Positions 53,549-63,128 are shown, counted from the stretch's first letter. The stretch is DNA of 64,000 nucleotides from Streptomyces prunicolor NBRC 13075 (GCF_000367365.1 NZ_BARF01000029.1:1-64000); one strand, 5' to 3'. Made by a program: numbers and translations. Notes: generated from the letters alone by a model not told the origin.

Positions 53549-54514
53549 TCAGGCACCGCCCGCCCGAGTCAGCCGTTCCCCCAACTCCCGTACGTACCGC
53601 ACCAGTTCCTCCGGCTCCTGCACCGTGAACTCACACCCCAGCATGGCCAGCCGTACGGCGAGCCAGTGCACCGCGTCGCCGGTCGTGGCCCGCAAGCGGC
53701 AGGTGTCGGCGTCGAGCGGCTCCGGGGTGCCGAGCCAGGCCGGGATGCGCGCCGCGATGGCGTCGGCGGGGGCGGCGAAGGTCACGACGTACTCGTACGT
53801 CTCCTGCCGCCGGTACATCGACTGCCGCAGGTACTCCGCCGCGCTTCCGGTCGGCAGCTCGCGCGGGGTGAACCGCGAACCCGTGGCGAACGGTTGGCTC
53901 ACCCGGTCGACCCGGAACGTCCGCCAGTCCTCGCGGTCGAGGTCGTAGGCGACGAGGTACCAGCGCTGACCGGTCGAGACGAGGCGGTACGGCTCCGTCA
54001 GGCGGCGGGACTCGGTGCCGTCCTTGGCGCGGTAGGCGAAGCGCAGCCGCTCCTGGCCGGCCACTGTCGAGGCCATCACGGTGAGTGTCTCGGGGGCGAT
54101 GCTCGCGCCGTCGCCACTGGTCAGCGGGGTGGTCGCGGCCTGGAGGGTGGCGACCCGGTGCCGTAGCCGCGAGGGCAGTACCTGTTCCAGCTTCGCCAGT
54201 GCCCGTACGGACGCCTCGTCGACGCCCTCGACCGCGTGTCCGGCGCCCGCGCGCAGGCCGACCGCGATCGCCACCGCCTCCTCGTCGTCCAGCACCAGCG
54301 GGGGCATCGCCTTGCCCGCGACGAGCCGGTAGCCGCCGTCGGAGCCGAGCGTCGCCTGCACGGGGTAGCCGAGTTCGCGGAGCCGGTCGATGTCCCGCCG
54401 GACCGTGCGCCGGGACACCCCGAGCCGGTCGGCCAGCTCGCCGCCGGGCCATTCGCGGGGCGTCTGGAGGAGGGAGAGGAGCTGGAGGAGCCGGGCCGGG
54501 GTGTCCGTCGTCAT
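53549..54514 (-). CDS. WYL-domain (YafY-type) regulator
   Basis: 321 aa, ATG with GGAGGGCTC upstream. Deo-type helix-turn-helix GGELADRLGVSRRTVRRDID near residues 24-43, then a WYL domain around residues 145-220 (RRLTEPYRLVSTGQRWYLVA, DWRTFRVDRV). The WYL domain is a probable nucleotide-sensing module. Divergent from the MFS exporter with a TGACC palindrome in the gap, so probably its regulator. Confidence 0.9.
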   Translation of the reverse strand: MTTDTPARLLQLLSLLQTPREWPGGELADRLGVSRRTVRRDIDRLRELGYPVQATLGSDGGYRLVAGKAMPPLVLDDEEAVAIAVGLRAGAGHAVEGVDEASVRALAKLEQVLPSRLRHRVATLQAATTPLTSGDGASIAPETLTVMASTVAGQERLRFAYRAKDGTESRRLTEPYRLVSTGQRWYLVAYDLDREDWRTFRVDRVSQPFATGSRFTPRELPTGSAAEYLRQSMYRRQETYEYVVTFAAPADAIAARIPAWLGTPEPLDADTCRLRATTGDAVHWLAVRLAMLGCEFTVQEPEELVRYVRELGERLTRAGGA

Positions 54515-54588
54515 GAGCCCTCCGTCGTAGTCATGAGCTCGCTGTCGTCGTCATGGATTCGAGGATGCCGTAGAAGTAGGACACGATC

Positions 54589-54604
54589 TGACCTAATGGG
54601 GTCA
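54589..54604. promoter_or_regulatory. Palindrome between WYL regulator and MFS gene
   Basis: TGACCTAATGGGGTCA has arms TGACC/GGTCA and ends 12 bp before the MFS start. Candidate operator for the divergent WYL protein. Imperfect repeats of CGTCGTCGTCATGA also occur near 54505-54556. Confidence 0.45.
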
Positions 54605-54616
54605 TAGCTTCAAGCC

Positions 54617-56149
54617 ATGACCTCCACCGAAACCCTTGTGGACAGCCCGGCCCCCGCAGTCCCCGTGACCGCCGCGGCCGATCGGCGGCGCTGGTTCGCC
54701 CTCGCGATCGTGATGACCGCGGCCTTCATGGACCTCGTCGACGTCACGATCGTCAATGTCGCGATCCCGTCGATCCAGCGGGACGCGGGCGCCTCGTTCA
54801 GCCAGATCCAGTGGATAACGGCCGGTTACGCGCTCGCCTTCGCCGCCGGGCTGATCACCGGCGGGCGGCTCGGTGACATCTACGGCCGCAAGCGGCTGTT
54901 CCTCCTCGGGATCGGCGGCTTCACGCTCGCCTCCGCGCTGTGCGGCTTCGCCGCGAACCCGGAGATGCTGGTCGCCTCGCGCGTCCTGCAGGGCGGGATG
55001 GCGGCGATGATGGTGCCGCAGGTGCTGTCGATCGTGCACGCGACCTTCCCGGCGCACGAACGGGGCAAGGTGTTCGGGCTGTTCGGCGCGATCGTCGGCC
55101 TGGGCGCGGTCTCGGGCCCGTTGCTCGGCGCGCTGCTCACGGAGTGGAACCTCTTCGGTCTCGAATGGCGCCCGATCTTCCTGATCAACCTGCCGGTCGG
55201 CATCGCGGGACTGGTCCTCGGCAGCCGCTTCATCACCGAGTCGAAGGCGCCGCGCGCGCTGAAGCTGGACATCGTCGGCGTCGCGCTGGTCACCCTCGGG
55301 CTGTTGATGCTGCTCTATCCGCTCACCCGGGGCGATGAACTGGGCTGGCCCGCCTGGGGGTTCGTGTCGATGTCCGGATCGATCGGGGTCTTCTCCGCGC
55401 TGGTGGCGTACGAGAGGCGGAAGGCGGCGCGGGACGGTTCGCCGCTCGTCGAGCTGTCGCTGTTCGAGGTGAAGAGCTTCGCGGCGGGCATCGCCGTACA
55501 GACGGTCTTCGGGATCGGGCTCGGCATCTTCTTCCTGGTCTGGACGCTGTACATGCAGATCGGTCTTGGCTGGAGCCCGCTGCGGGCGGGGCTGACCGGC
55601 GTACCGTTCTCGATCGCCGTCTCCGTGGCGGCCGGGATGTCCGTACAGAAACTGGTGCCGCGGCTCGGCGGACGCAATGTGCTCCAGACCGGCGCGCTGG
55701 TGATGGTCGTGGGCGTGCTGCTCTACCTCTGGGAGGCGGACCGGTACCAACTGGCCATCGCCTCCTGGCAGATGGCGCTGCCGCTGGTCGTGATGGGCGC
55801 CGGCATGGGCCTGATCTTCGCCCCGCTCACCGACACGATCCTCTCCGAAGTGCCGCGTGAGCACGCGGGTTCGGCGTCCGGGCTCATCAACACCGTTCAG
55901 CAGATGGGCAATGCGCTGGGGCTGGGGCTGGTGTCGGTGGTCTTCTTCGGCTCGATCGGGGACCGGCTGACCCCGGCGGAGGTGGGGCCCGCGTTCGTCA
56001 ACGCCTTCCAGAACGCGCTGGGTTGGGTGGCCGGGGTGATGGGCGTGATCTTCCTGCTGATGTTCGCGTTGCCGGGGCAGCGAGCCGGGCAAGTGGCGGG
56101 GCCGGCGGCGGGACCGGTGGCCAAGGAGGGTGAACCGAGCGGGAGTTGA
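54617..56149 (+). CDS. DHA2 family MFS drug exporter
   Basis: 510 aa, about 14 membrane helices. Helix 1 carries AAFMDLVDVTIVNVAIPSI, loop 2-3 has GGRLGDIYGRKRLF (motif A), and helix 5 includes GAIVGLGAVSGPLLGALL (motif C). It has no large soluble domain and would export a hydrophobic compound in exchange for protons. Controlled probably by the divergent WYL regulator. Followed by a long GC-rich hairpin. Confidence 0.92.
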   Translation: MTSTETLVDSPAPAVPVTAAADRRRWFALAIVMTAAFMDLVDVTIVNVAIPSIQRDAGASFSQIQWITAGYALAFAAGLITGGRLGDIYGRKRLFLLGIGGFTLASALCGFAANPEMLVASRVLQGGMAAMMVPQVLSIVHATFPAHERGKVFGLFGAIVGLGAVSGPLLGALLTEWNLFGLEWRPIFLINLPVGIAGLVLGSRFITESKAPRALKLDIVGVALVTLGLLMLLYPLTRGDELGWPAWGFVSMSGSIGVFSALVAYERRKAARDGSPLVELSLFEVKSFAAGIAVQTVFGIGLGIFFLVWTLYMQIGLGWSPLRAGLTGVPFSIAVSVAAGMSVQKLVPRLGGRNVLQTGALVMVVGVLLYLWEADRYQLAIASWQMALPLVVMGAGMGLIFAPLTDTILSEVPREHAGSASGLINTVQQMGNALGLGLVSVVFFGSIGDRLTPAEVGPAFVNAFQNALGWVAGVMGVIFLLMFALPGQRAGQVAGPAAGPVAKEGEPSGS

Positions 56150-56169
56150 CGCGGTTCGGTTACGCAGGA

Positions 56170-56208
56170 GAGCGCCCCGCCCCGAGGTCGTACGGGGGCG
56201 GGGCGCTC
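56170..56208 (+). terminator. Strong terminator hairpin after the MFS gene
   Basis: GAGCGCCCCGCCCC (56170-56183) pairs perfectly with GGGGCGGGGCGCTC (56195-56208) over 14 bp, 20 bp after the stop. Confidence 0.75.
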
Positions 56209-57579
56209 GACGCAAACCGCCGGACGATGGCGTACGCCGGTGCGTGAGGGGAGGCGTACGCCGGGCGGCCCGGTGGGGCACTCCGGGGCGAACGCCGTAC
56301 TACGTACCTGAATAGTCGGTTCTGTGGGGAACAGGCCGACTTCGGGTGTCTCGTGTGCTCAACTGACCTGCGCCGCAAGAGAACTGACAGAGCGTAAGTT
56401 GTCGGCGTGGCGGGCGGGTCGGGGGTGCGTGGTGGGGGTGTCGGCGCGGAGCCGGGAGTAGTGGCCTTATTCGTTTGTCGACCTTTACAATGTGCGGCGG
56501 CGAACCGCTGATTTCCGTTCAGTATTCCACCTGTAGCCCTGGCTCACCGCATTTTCCGTCGGCCCGGATTGCCTCGCGAAAAGAAATTGCTGCGGAGGCG
56601 GCCGGTTAGTCGAGCGGGTCGGAGCGGTGCGCTCCACATGTTTTGCCGGGCGCGCTTCTGTGCGGCGGGGCTGTCGGCCGGACGGGTTCGGGGTGGCCGA
56701 AACTGTTTACTCTTGATCGAGGGCAATCATTTGATAACGCTGTCATGTCCTCGCGCGGGGCGGGAGTGCCTTGCTCTCGTGCGGAAAAAAGGGGCAAAAA
56801 GCGCGGCCGGTCGGGGTGTTCCGACGGCGTGTGCGGGGAGGTGTGCTGTCGGTGACAATCCCCGCGGGAGGGGTTTTCGCCCGGTTATCCACCGCCGGTG
56901 GGCTCGATGTTGGCAGACGGGGAGTGACCCAAACGGCATCCGTGGTGTTTACTGGGCACCGGTCTGATCCTTGGTGGGTCCGGACCATTTCGGGAGGTCC
57001 TGGGGGTGGTGCCCCGGGGCCTCCTGTTTTTGCCGTCGGTTTGCGTGGGTGTCATATGTCGGCCATCTGAGAAGGGCCCTGTCCTGCCCCTGAGAAGGGT
57101 GCGGATAACCGAGGTGGGCGCGATCGGTAATTGGGCGGAGGGCAATTGATTTCCCTCTCGAATTACCCGTGATCTTCTGTAATAAAGCCCCACGGTCAGG
57201 GGTTCCGGGCAAGATCCACATTCTTCGCGGGCGTCCTCGAAAACACGACTGGCTCTTCACTCCTGGCGAGGGGTACCGTCTATCCCGCGTCACTGTTTCC
57301 CACCGCTTCCACCCGCCGGGCCCACACCAGCCGGGCGGTGCCGCACCTCCCGGAATGTTCCGGACCCACCACCCGGAACCTCGCTGACCAGCGGGGCTCC
57401 CACGCGTAGACACCACGAGGATCGGACTCGATGCGTACCGTCCACGACGACGGCGTATTCCCGCCGTCGTGCCGCGACCGCCGCGGCCCCCTGCCCGTGA
57501 CACACCGTCACCTTCGTACGCCTCAGGGCGTGTACGCCGATACACGCGCCATCACGGCCGTCGGCACGGGGGAGTGAGC
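56209..57579. other. 1.37-kb gap with no supported gene
   Basis: No open frame here has a good start, ribosome binding site and protein-like composition. GGCGTACGCCGG repeats at 56229 and 56253, and CTGAGAAGGG repeats near 57067 and 57091. The middle is more AT-rich than usual for this genome (for instance near 56470-56580 and 56710-56810). A hairpin at 57126 is listed separately. The stretch could hold long leaders or small RNAs for the Crp-like gene. Confidence 0.6.
57126..57167. promoter_or_regulatory. Two-part inverted repeat in the gap
   Basis: GGTAATT (57126-57132) pairs with AATTACC (57161-57167), and inside them GAGGG (57138-57142) with CCCTC (57153-57157). The AT-rich ends in so GC-rich a genome suggest a binding site or RNA stem. 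Confidence 0.45.
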
Positions 57580-58311
57580 GTGCCCTCGATCGCTGCCGCC
57601 AACCGGCCGACCGACCTTCTCCTGGGCCACGAGAAAAAGCCCGAGGGGAGCTTCCTGCGGCGCCTGTCGGCCGAGGACTGGCGCTTTCTGCTGGAGGGCG
57701 ATCTGCGCGGCCGCAGCTTCGCCCAGGACGAGCACCTGCCGCTGGGGCGGGACGACCGGAACGTGTACATGATCTGGGACGGCGTCGTACGACAGGACCG
57801 CTTCCCGCTCGGCGACTGGGCCGGCGCCCCCACCGTCACCCGGTTTCGGGGTGGCGGCCAACTGGTCGGCGAGGCGAAGCTCATCGCCTCCGACTCCGCC
57901 GTCCGTACCCGGTGCCTGACCAGGACCGTGGTCATCCCCTGCAGCGCGCGCCGTTTCAACGTCCTGCTGAGCCGCAGGACCGAGGTCGAGCTCGCACTGC
58001 TGCGCAGCCTTGAGGACCGCAACCGCAGCGACGAACTCGTCTACACCCTCACCACCCGGTCGCCCCTGGAGCGCACCAGCAGACTCCTCGCGCATCTCGC
58101 CGACACCGCGGGCACCCCCGACCCCCGGACGGGCTCCACCACCATCACCGGCCCGGGCCAGAAGGACATCGCGGCCGCCCTCCAACTCGCCGTATCCACC
58201 ACGGAGAACGCGCTCCGGACCCTGCGCTACTCCGGGGTCATCGAAGCGCGGTACCGCCAGTTCGTCGTGCACGACGTCGACGCGTTGCGTCACCTCGACA
58301 CCGGGAACTGA
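57580..58311 (+). CDS. Crp/Fnr-like transcription regulator
   Basis: 243 aa from the GTG at 57580 with GGGGGA seven bases upstream (a GTG at 57574 is an alternative). An N-terminal cyclic-nucleotide-binding-like jelly roll (about residues 20-140) lacks an obvious phosphate-binding cassette, so the ligand may not be cAMP. The C-terminal winged helix has GQKDIAAALQLAVSTTENAL and RTLRYSGVIEARYRQFVV. The next gene, a small membrane protein, follows after 100 bp. Confidence 0.85.
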   Translation: MPSIAAANRPTDLLLGHEKKPEGSFLRRLSAEDWRFLLEGDLRGRSFAQDEHLPLGRDDRNVYMIWDGVVRQDRFPLGDWAGAPTVTRFRGGGQLVGEAKLIASDSAVRTRCLTRTVVIPCSARRFNVLLSRRTEVELALLRSLEDRNRSDELVYTLTTRSPLERTSRLLAHLADTAGTPDPRTGSTTITGPGQKDIAAALQLAVSTTENALRTLRYSGVIEARYRQFVVHDVDALRHLDTGN

Positions 58312-58324
58312 CACCGCCAGGCCT

Positions 58325-58364
58325 GCCGGACCCCCGCCCCGCCCCGCCGGACCCCCGCCCCGCC
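58325..58364. repeat. 19-bp direct repeat
   Basis: GCCGGACCCCCGCCCCGCC occurs perfectly at 58325-58343 and 58346-58364, in the gap between the Crp-like gene and the next gene. Confidence 0.75.
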
Positions 58365-58412
58365 GCACCGTTCCCCTCCCCGCTCGCGCTCCATCCCCGA
58401 ACGGATCACCGC

Positions 58413-58886
58413 ATGATGACCAGCACCTTCCTGGTGCCCGCCGCCTCTGCCCTTCTCGGGGCCTTGATGTACCGGCACCACAGGCAGGTCTTCGCCTGGA
58501 CGCGGAGGATGCGCCGCAAGGACGAGACGAACACCGAGTACGACAAGCCCTCCGCGTGGCTCGCCGACCTCTACGCGGCGCAGTGCGGCCTCGCCCAGAA
58601 GCCCTGTGCCGCCGAGGACTTCAAGGACATCGCCACGATCGGCAACATGCTCGCGGGCATAGCCGACCACACCGAAGGCGTCCGGTTCGAGCTGACGAGG
58701 GTCGTCGAGAGCGTGCGGGGTTACGTCGCCACCGCCCTGCCCGCGCAGGGCCCGGCCGCACGCGTCGGCCTCCCGGAGCACCGCACCCGGCTCGAACAGG
58801 CGATGCGCCAGGAGGCCGCCCGCGACGAACTGGCGCACGCCATCCTCGCGGCCGAGCAACGGATCAAGGACCTGCGCCACAGCTGA
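58413..58886 (+). CDS. Membrane-anchored conserved hypothetical protein
   Basis: 157 aa. One N-terminal hydrophobic segment (TFLVPAASALLGALMYRHH) followed by a basic stretch and a helical, partly coiled-coil domain with DFKDIATIGNMLAGIADHTE and VESVRGYVATALP. Two tandem ATG codons begin it without a strong ribosome binding site. Probably co-transcribed with the Crp-like regulator. No known domain; the location suggests a partner in the same signalling unit. Confidence 0.65.
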   Translation: MMTSTFLVPAASALLGALMYRHHRQVFAWTRRMRRKDETNTEYDKPSAWLADLYAAQCGLAQKPCAAEDFKDIATIGNMLAGIADHTEGVRFELTRVVESVRGYVATALPAQGPAARVGLPEHRTRLEQAMRQEAARDELAHAILAAEQRIKDLRHS

Positions 58887-58992
58887 CCGCACACCGCATG
58901 CACCTCCTACCTTCTACCTCACACCTCACACCGCAGAGCACCCCCAATGAAGGGCGCTATAAAGATCGCTCTGCCCGTTCATGTCCACCTAA

Positions 58993-59058
58993 TGCCCGAA
59001 CCTGTTTACTTTCCGGAAATCCGGGCGTAGCCTCCGAGCGAAACCACAAGTTCGGGCA
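58993..59058 (+). promoter_or_regulatory. Inverted operator-like sites upstream of fruR
   Basis: TGCCCGAAC (58993-59001) and GTTCGGGCA (59050-59058) are perfect 9-bp inverted copies 48 bases apart, just before fruR. They are the likely sites for autorepression by the DeoR-type protein. CCCGTTCATG near 58976 is a looser third copy. Confidence 0.5.
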
Positions 59059-59078
59059 CAGGTCGGAGGCGAACAGAC

Positions 59079-59840
59079 ATGTACGCACCGGAGCGGCAGC
59101 AGGAGATCCTCCGGCTGGCCCGTGACGGCGGCCGGGTGGACGTGATCTCGCTGGCCGAGGAGTTCCAGGTCACGGCGGAGACGATCCGCCGGGATCTGAA
59201 GGCCCTCGACCGCGCGGGACTCGTCCGCCGGGTGCACGGCGGTGCCATACCCGCCGGGCGGCTGGACTTCGAGCCGGATCTCGCCGAGCGCGAGTCGACG
59301 GCGGCCGACGAGAAGGACCGCATCGCCAAGGCGGCCCTCGCCGAGCTGCCGATGCAGGGCACGGTGATCCTCGACGCCGGTACGACGATCGCCCGCCTCG
59401 CGGGCATCATCCCGCTGGAGGCCGAGCTCACCGTCGTCACTCACTCGCTGCCCATCGCGGCCCGCCTCGCGGACCACCCGGGCATGCAGCTCCACCTCGT
59501 CGGAGGGCGCGTGCGGCACCGTACGCGCGCGGCCGTCGACGCCTGGGCGCTGCGGGCGTACAGCGAGATCCGCGCGGACGTCGTGTTCGTGGCGGCCAAC
59601 GGCTTCTCCGCCGGGCACGGGCTGACCACCCCCGACCTCGCCGAGGCCGCGGTCAAGCGCGCCGCGGTCGGCGCCGCCCGCCGCGTGGTGCTGCTCGCCG
59701 ACTCCGCCAAGCACGGCCAGGAGCACTTCGCCCGCTTCGGCGCCCTGAGCGACGTGGACCTCCTGATCACCGACAGCGGGCTGAGCCCAGAAGACGCCAC
59801 CGCCATGGAGCGCGGCGGCATGGAAGTAGTGCGCGCATGA
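59079..59840 (+). CDS. fruR: DeoR/GlpR family regulator of the fructose operon
   Basis: 253 aa, ATG preceded by GGAGG at 11 bases. DeoR helix-turn-helix at residues 20-41 (VDVISLAEEFQVTAETIRRD), and a sugar-phosphate sensor domain with LDAGTTIARLAGIIP, VTHSLPIAARLADHPG and GHGLTTPDLAEAAVKRA. It should repress fruK-fruA until a phosphorylated fructose binds. Its stop overlaps fruK by four bases. Confidence 0.92.
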   Translation: MYAPERQQEILRLARDGGRVDVISLAEEFQVTAETIRRDLKALDRAGLVRRVHGGAIPAGRLDFEPDLAERESTAADEKDRIAKAALAELPMQGTVILDAGTTIARLAGIIPLEAELTVVTHSLPIAARLADHPGMQLHLVGGRVRHRTRAAVDAWALRAYSEIRADVVFVAANGFSAGHGLTTPDLAEAAVKRAAVGAARRVVLLADSAKHGQEHFARFGALSDVDLLITDSGLSPEDATAMERGGMEVVRA

Positions 59841-60784
59841 TCCTCACCGTCACCCCGAACCCCTCCCTCGACCGCACCTACGAGGTCCCCTCGCTGGATC
59901 GCGGCGAGGTCATACGGGCCACCGGCGAGCGCATGGACCCGGGCGGCAAGGGCGTCAACGTCTCCCGCGCGGTCGCCGCCGCGGGCCGCCGTACGGTCGC
60001 CGTCCTGCCTCTTGGCGGAGCACCGGGCGCGCTGGTCGCGGACCTGCTCGACGCGCAGGGCATCGAGGTCGCGCCGGTCCCGGTCGCCGGGGCCACCCGC
60101 TCGAACATCGCCCTCGCCGAGGCGGACGGCGTCCTCACGAAGATCAACGCCCCCGGCCCCGAACTGACCGCCGCCGAACAGGAGTTGCTCCTGGAGACGG
60201 TCCGCCGGCAGTCCCGTGACGCCGACTGGATCGCCTGCTGCGGCAGCCTCCCGCGCGGCCTCGCGCCGTCCTGGTACGCCGAGTTGGTGGCCCGCGCGCA
60301 CGCCGCCGGCGTCCGTATCGCCCTGGACACCTCCGGCCCCGCGCTCATCGAGGCCCTGCGCGAACGCCCGGACGTGGTGAAGCCCAACGCCGAGGAACTC
60401 GCGGAGGCCGTCTCCCGCCCGCTCGCCACCGTGGGCGACGCGGTCAAGGCGGCGGAAGAACTACGGGAGTTGGGCGCCGGTGCGGTCCTCGCCAGCCTCG
60501 GCGCGGACGGGCAGCTGCTCGTGGACGGCTCCGGTGCCTGGTTCGGCAGCGCGCGCGTCGACGTCGTACGCAGCAATGTCGGCGCGGGGGACTCCTCGCT
60601 GGCCGGCTTCCTGATCGCCGGCGGCCACGGCCCCGAAGCCCTGGCCTCGGCGGTCGCCCACGGCGCCGCCGCCGTCCAGCTCCCCGGCAGTGTGATGCCC
60701 ACCCCGGCCGACCTGGACCCGGCCGCGGTGACGGTCACGGCGGACGTCCCGGTGGACCGCGTCCTGACGGAGCCGGTGACATGA
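59837..60784 (+). CDS. fruK: 1-phosphofructokinase
   Basis: 315-aa PfkB-family sugar kinase. It starts at ATGA overlapping fruR. N-terminal signature MDPGGKGVNVSRAVAAAGR, and C-terminal VGAGDSSLAGFLIAGG near residue 250 with the catalytic Asp. It phosphorylates fructose-1-phosphate, delivered by the PTS permease, to fructose-1,6-bisphosphate. Lies between fruR and fruA in one operon. Confidence 0.95.
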   Translation: MILTVTPNPSLDRTYEVPSLDRGEVIRATGERMDPGGKGVNVSRAVAAAGRRTVAVLPLGGAPGALVADLLDAQGIEVAPVPVAGATRSNIALAEADGVLTKINAPGPELTAAEQELLLETVRRQSRDADWIACCGSLPRGLAPSWYAELVARAHAAGVRIALDTSGPALIEALRERPDVVKPNAEELAEAVSRPLATVGDAVKAAEELRELGAGAVLASLGADGQLLVDGSGAWFGSARVDVVRSNVGAGDSSLAGFLIAGGHGPEALASAVAHGAAAVQLPGSVMPTPADLDPAAVTVTADVPVDRVLTEPVT

Positions 60785-60920
60785 GCCCGCTCATGGTCTC
60801 TACGACCGCCCGCCCCCGCTCCCCGTTAACCGCCGCCCCCTTCCGGCAGTCCCGTAGTACCCCCGTCCCCACCCCCGCCCACGGCAGTCCCCGGGCGATA
60901 CGCGTGCGAAGGAGCCCGCG

Positions 60921-63002
60921 ATGAGCGAGATGATCACCGCGGACCTGGTCGACCTCGACCTGTCCGCCGATACCAAAGAGGCGGCGGCACGTGCCCTCGC
61001 CGAGCGCATGGTCGCCCAGGGCCGGGTCACCGACCTGGAGGGCTTCCTCGCCGACGTGGCCGCCCGCGAGGCGCAGATGCCGACCGGCCTGGACGGCGGC
61101 ATCGGCATCCCGCACTGCCGCAGCGAGTACGTCACCGAGCCGTCGCTCGCCTTCGGCCGCAGCGCCGAGGGCGTCGACTTCGGCGCCCCGGACGGCCCCG
61201 CCGACCTGATCTTCCTGATCGCCGCGCCCGCCGGGGCCGACGACGCCCACCTGACGATCCTCTCCGCGCTCGCCCGTCAGCTCATGAACGCCGAGTTCAC
61301 TTCCGCGCTGCGCGCGGTGGGCGACGCGGAGAGCGCGGCGGCCCTGATCCGCGGCGACGAACCCGAGGGCGGCACAGACTCCGTCGCGACGCCGGTGGCG
61401 GCCTCCGCCGGCGCCGCGACGGGCAGTTCAGCGGCAGACGGTTCCACGCCGGACAGCTCTACGGCTGACAAGGGCGCCGGTGCCGACACGGGCGCCGACG
61501 CGCAGCCGTTCCGTATCGTCGCCGTTACCTCCTGCCCCACCGGTATCGCGCACACCTACATGGCGGCCGAGGCGCTGGAGAACGCGGGCCGCGACGCCGG
61601 TGTCGAACTCGTCGTGGAGCCGCAGGGCTCGGCCGGTTTCACCCGGCTCGACCCGGCGGTGATCGCGGCGGCGGACGCCGTGATCTTCGCCCACGACGTG
61701 CCCGTACGGGAGAAGGACCGCTTCGCAGGCAAGCCCACCGTCGACGTCGGCGTGAAGGCGGGCATCAACCGCCCCGCCGAGCTGATCACCGAGGTCCGCG
61801 GCAAGGCGGAGCGCGGCGAGGTCACCGGCGGATCCGCGCCGACCCCGGTCGAGCGCGGCGGCGAGGCGGGCGAGGGCTACGGCTCGATGCTGCGCAAGTG
61901 GCTGATGTCCGGCGTCAGTTACATGGTCCCATTCGTCGCGGCGGGCGGTCTGCTGATCGCCCTCGGCTTCGCGATCGGCGGCTACGAGATCAAGTCGGCG
62001 CCCTCGGTCATGCAGCACTTCGTGTGGACGCAGACCGACAGCTGGGCCGCGCTGATGTTCCAGATCGGCGGCGTCGCCTTCGGCTTCCTGGTCCCGGTGC
62101 TGGCCGGCTACATCGCCTACGGCATGGCGGACCGGCCCGGTCTGGTGCCCGGCTTCGTCGGCGGCATGATCGCCTCCACCATCAACGCCGGTTTCCTCGG
62201 CGGTCTGGCCGCTGGTCTGATCGCCGGTGGTGTGGTGCTGGCGATCCAGAAGGTGAAGATCCCCAAGGCGGTCCGCGGGATCATGCCGGTGGTGGTGATC
62301 CCACTGATCTCCACGGCGATCGTCGGGTTCCTGATGTTCGTGGTCATCGGGAAGCCGATCGCCTCGGCGCAGAAGGGCATGACCGACTGGCTGAACGGCC
62401 TCAGCGGCTCGAACGCCATCCTGCTGGGCGCCCTGCTCGGCCTGATGATGTGCTTCGACCTCGGCGGCCCGGTGAACAAGGTCGCGTACACCTTCGCCAC
62501 GGCGGGCATCGCGGTCTCGAACCCCAGTGACTCGGCGATGAAGATCATGGCCGCGGTCATGGCGGCCGGCATGGTCCCGCCGCTGGCGATGGCCCTGGCG
62601 ACCACCGTGCGCGGCAAGCTCTTCACCGAGACCGAGCGCGAGAACGGCAAGGCCGCCTGGGTCCTGGGCGCCTCCTTCATCTCCGAGGGCGCGATCCCGT
62701 TCGCGGCGGCCGACCCACTGCGGGTCATCCCGTCCTCGATGGTGGGCGGCGCGATCACCGGTTCCCTGTCGATGGCCTTCGGCGCGACCCTGCGCGCCCC
62801 GCACGGCGGCATCTTCGTGGTCCCGCTGATCGGCCACGCGTTCTTCTACCTGATCGCCATCGCGGTCGGCATGTGCGTCACGGCGGCCCTGGTCGTCGTA
62901 CTGAAGGGCATGCGCAAGCAGTCCGTCGGCGGTACGGCCCCCGGAGCGCCGGAGGACATAGCCGCCCCGGCGGCGGAGCCGAAGCATCCGGTCGCGGCCT
63001 AG
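60921..63002 (+). CDS. fruA: PTS fructose transporter IIABC
   Basis: 693 aa, AAGGAG before the ATG. Three PTS domains in order: EIIA with phospho-His65 in GGIGIPHCRSEYV (residues 1-150); a Ser/Thr/Ala-rich linker; EIIB with phospho-Cys205 in VTSCPTGIAHTYMAAEAL (about 195-300); and EIIC, eight to ten membrane helices from about 330 to 670 including PGFVGGMIASTINAGFLGG. It imports fructose as fructose-1-phosphate. The general PTS proteins are not in the window. Confidence 0.95.
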   Translation: MSEMITADLVDLDLSADTKEAAARALAERMVAQGRVTDLEGFLADVAAREAQMPTGLDGGIGIPHCRSEYVTEPSLAFGRSAEGVDFGAPDGPADLIFLIAAPAGADDAHLTILSALARQLMNAEFTSALRAVGDAESAAALIRGDEPEGGTDSVATPVAASAGAATGSSAADGSTPDSSTADKGAGADTGADAQPFRIVAVTSCPTGIAHTYMAAEALENAGRDAGVELVVEPQGSAGFTRLDPAVIAAADAVIFAHDVPVREKDRFAGKPTVDVGVKAGINRPAELITEVRGKAERGEVTGGSAPTPVERGGEAGEGYGSMLRKWLMSGVSYMVPFVAAGGLLIALGFAIGGYEIKSAPSVMQHFVWTQTDSWAALMFQIGGVAFGFLVPVLAGYIAYGMADRPGLVPGFVGGMIASTINAGFLGGLAAGLIAGGVVLAIQKVKIPKAVRGIMPVVVIPLISTAIVGFLMFVVIGKPIASAQKGMTDWLNGLSGSNAILLGALLGLMMCFDLGGPVNKVAYTFATAGIAVSNPSDSAMKIMAAVMAAGMVPPLAMALATTVRGKLFTETERENGKAAWVLGASFISEGAIPFAAADPLRVIPSSMVGGAITGSLSMAFGATLRAPHGGIFVVPLIGHAFFYLIAIAVGMCVTAALVVVLKGMRKQSVGGTAPGAPEDIAAPAAEPKHPVAA

Positions 63003-63082
63003 CCGCTTTCCGGCCTCTGTCTGGCCGATGTCTGGCCTCTTTTGGGCCGCCGTGAGGTGTTCACGGCAACTGCGAGATACGT

Positions 63083-63112
63083 CACGGTCCGGGACCACGG
63101 TCCCGGACCGTG
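63083..63112. terminator. 14-bp palindrome after fruA
   Basis: CACGGTCCGGGACC (63083-63096) and GGTCCCGGACCGTG (63099-63112) are perfect inverted copies two bases apart, 80 bp after the fruA stop and 16 bp before the next gene. It may end the fru operon or act as an operator for the small gene. Confidence 0.55.
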
Positions 63113-63128
63113 GTGTCTACTGGAACGC

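Noticed and set aside
56893..56901. TTATCCACC as a DnaA box
   Set aside because: Single near-match without companions; no origin features nearby.
56569..56967. 132-codon frame in the long gap
   Set aside because: Arg/Gly/Cys-rich with no ribosome binding site or recognisable motif.
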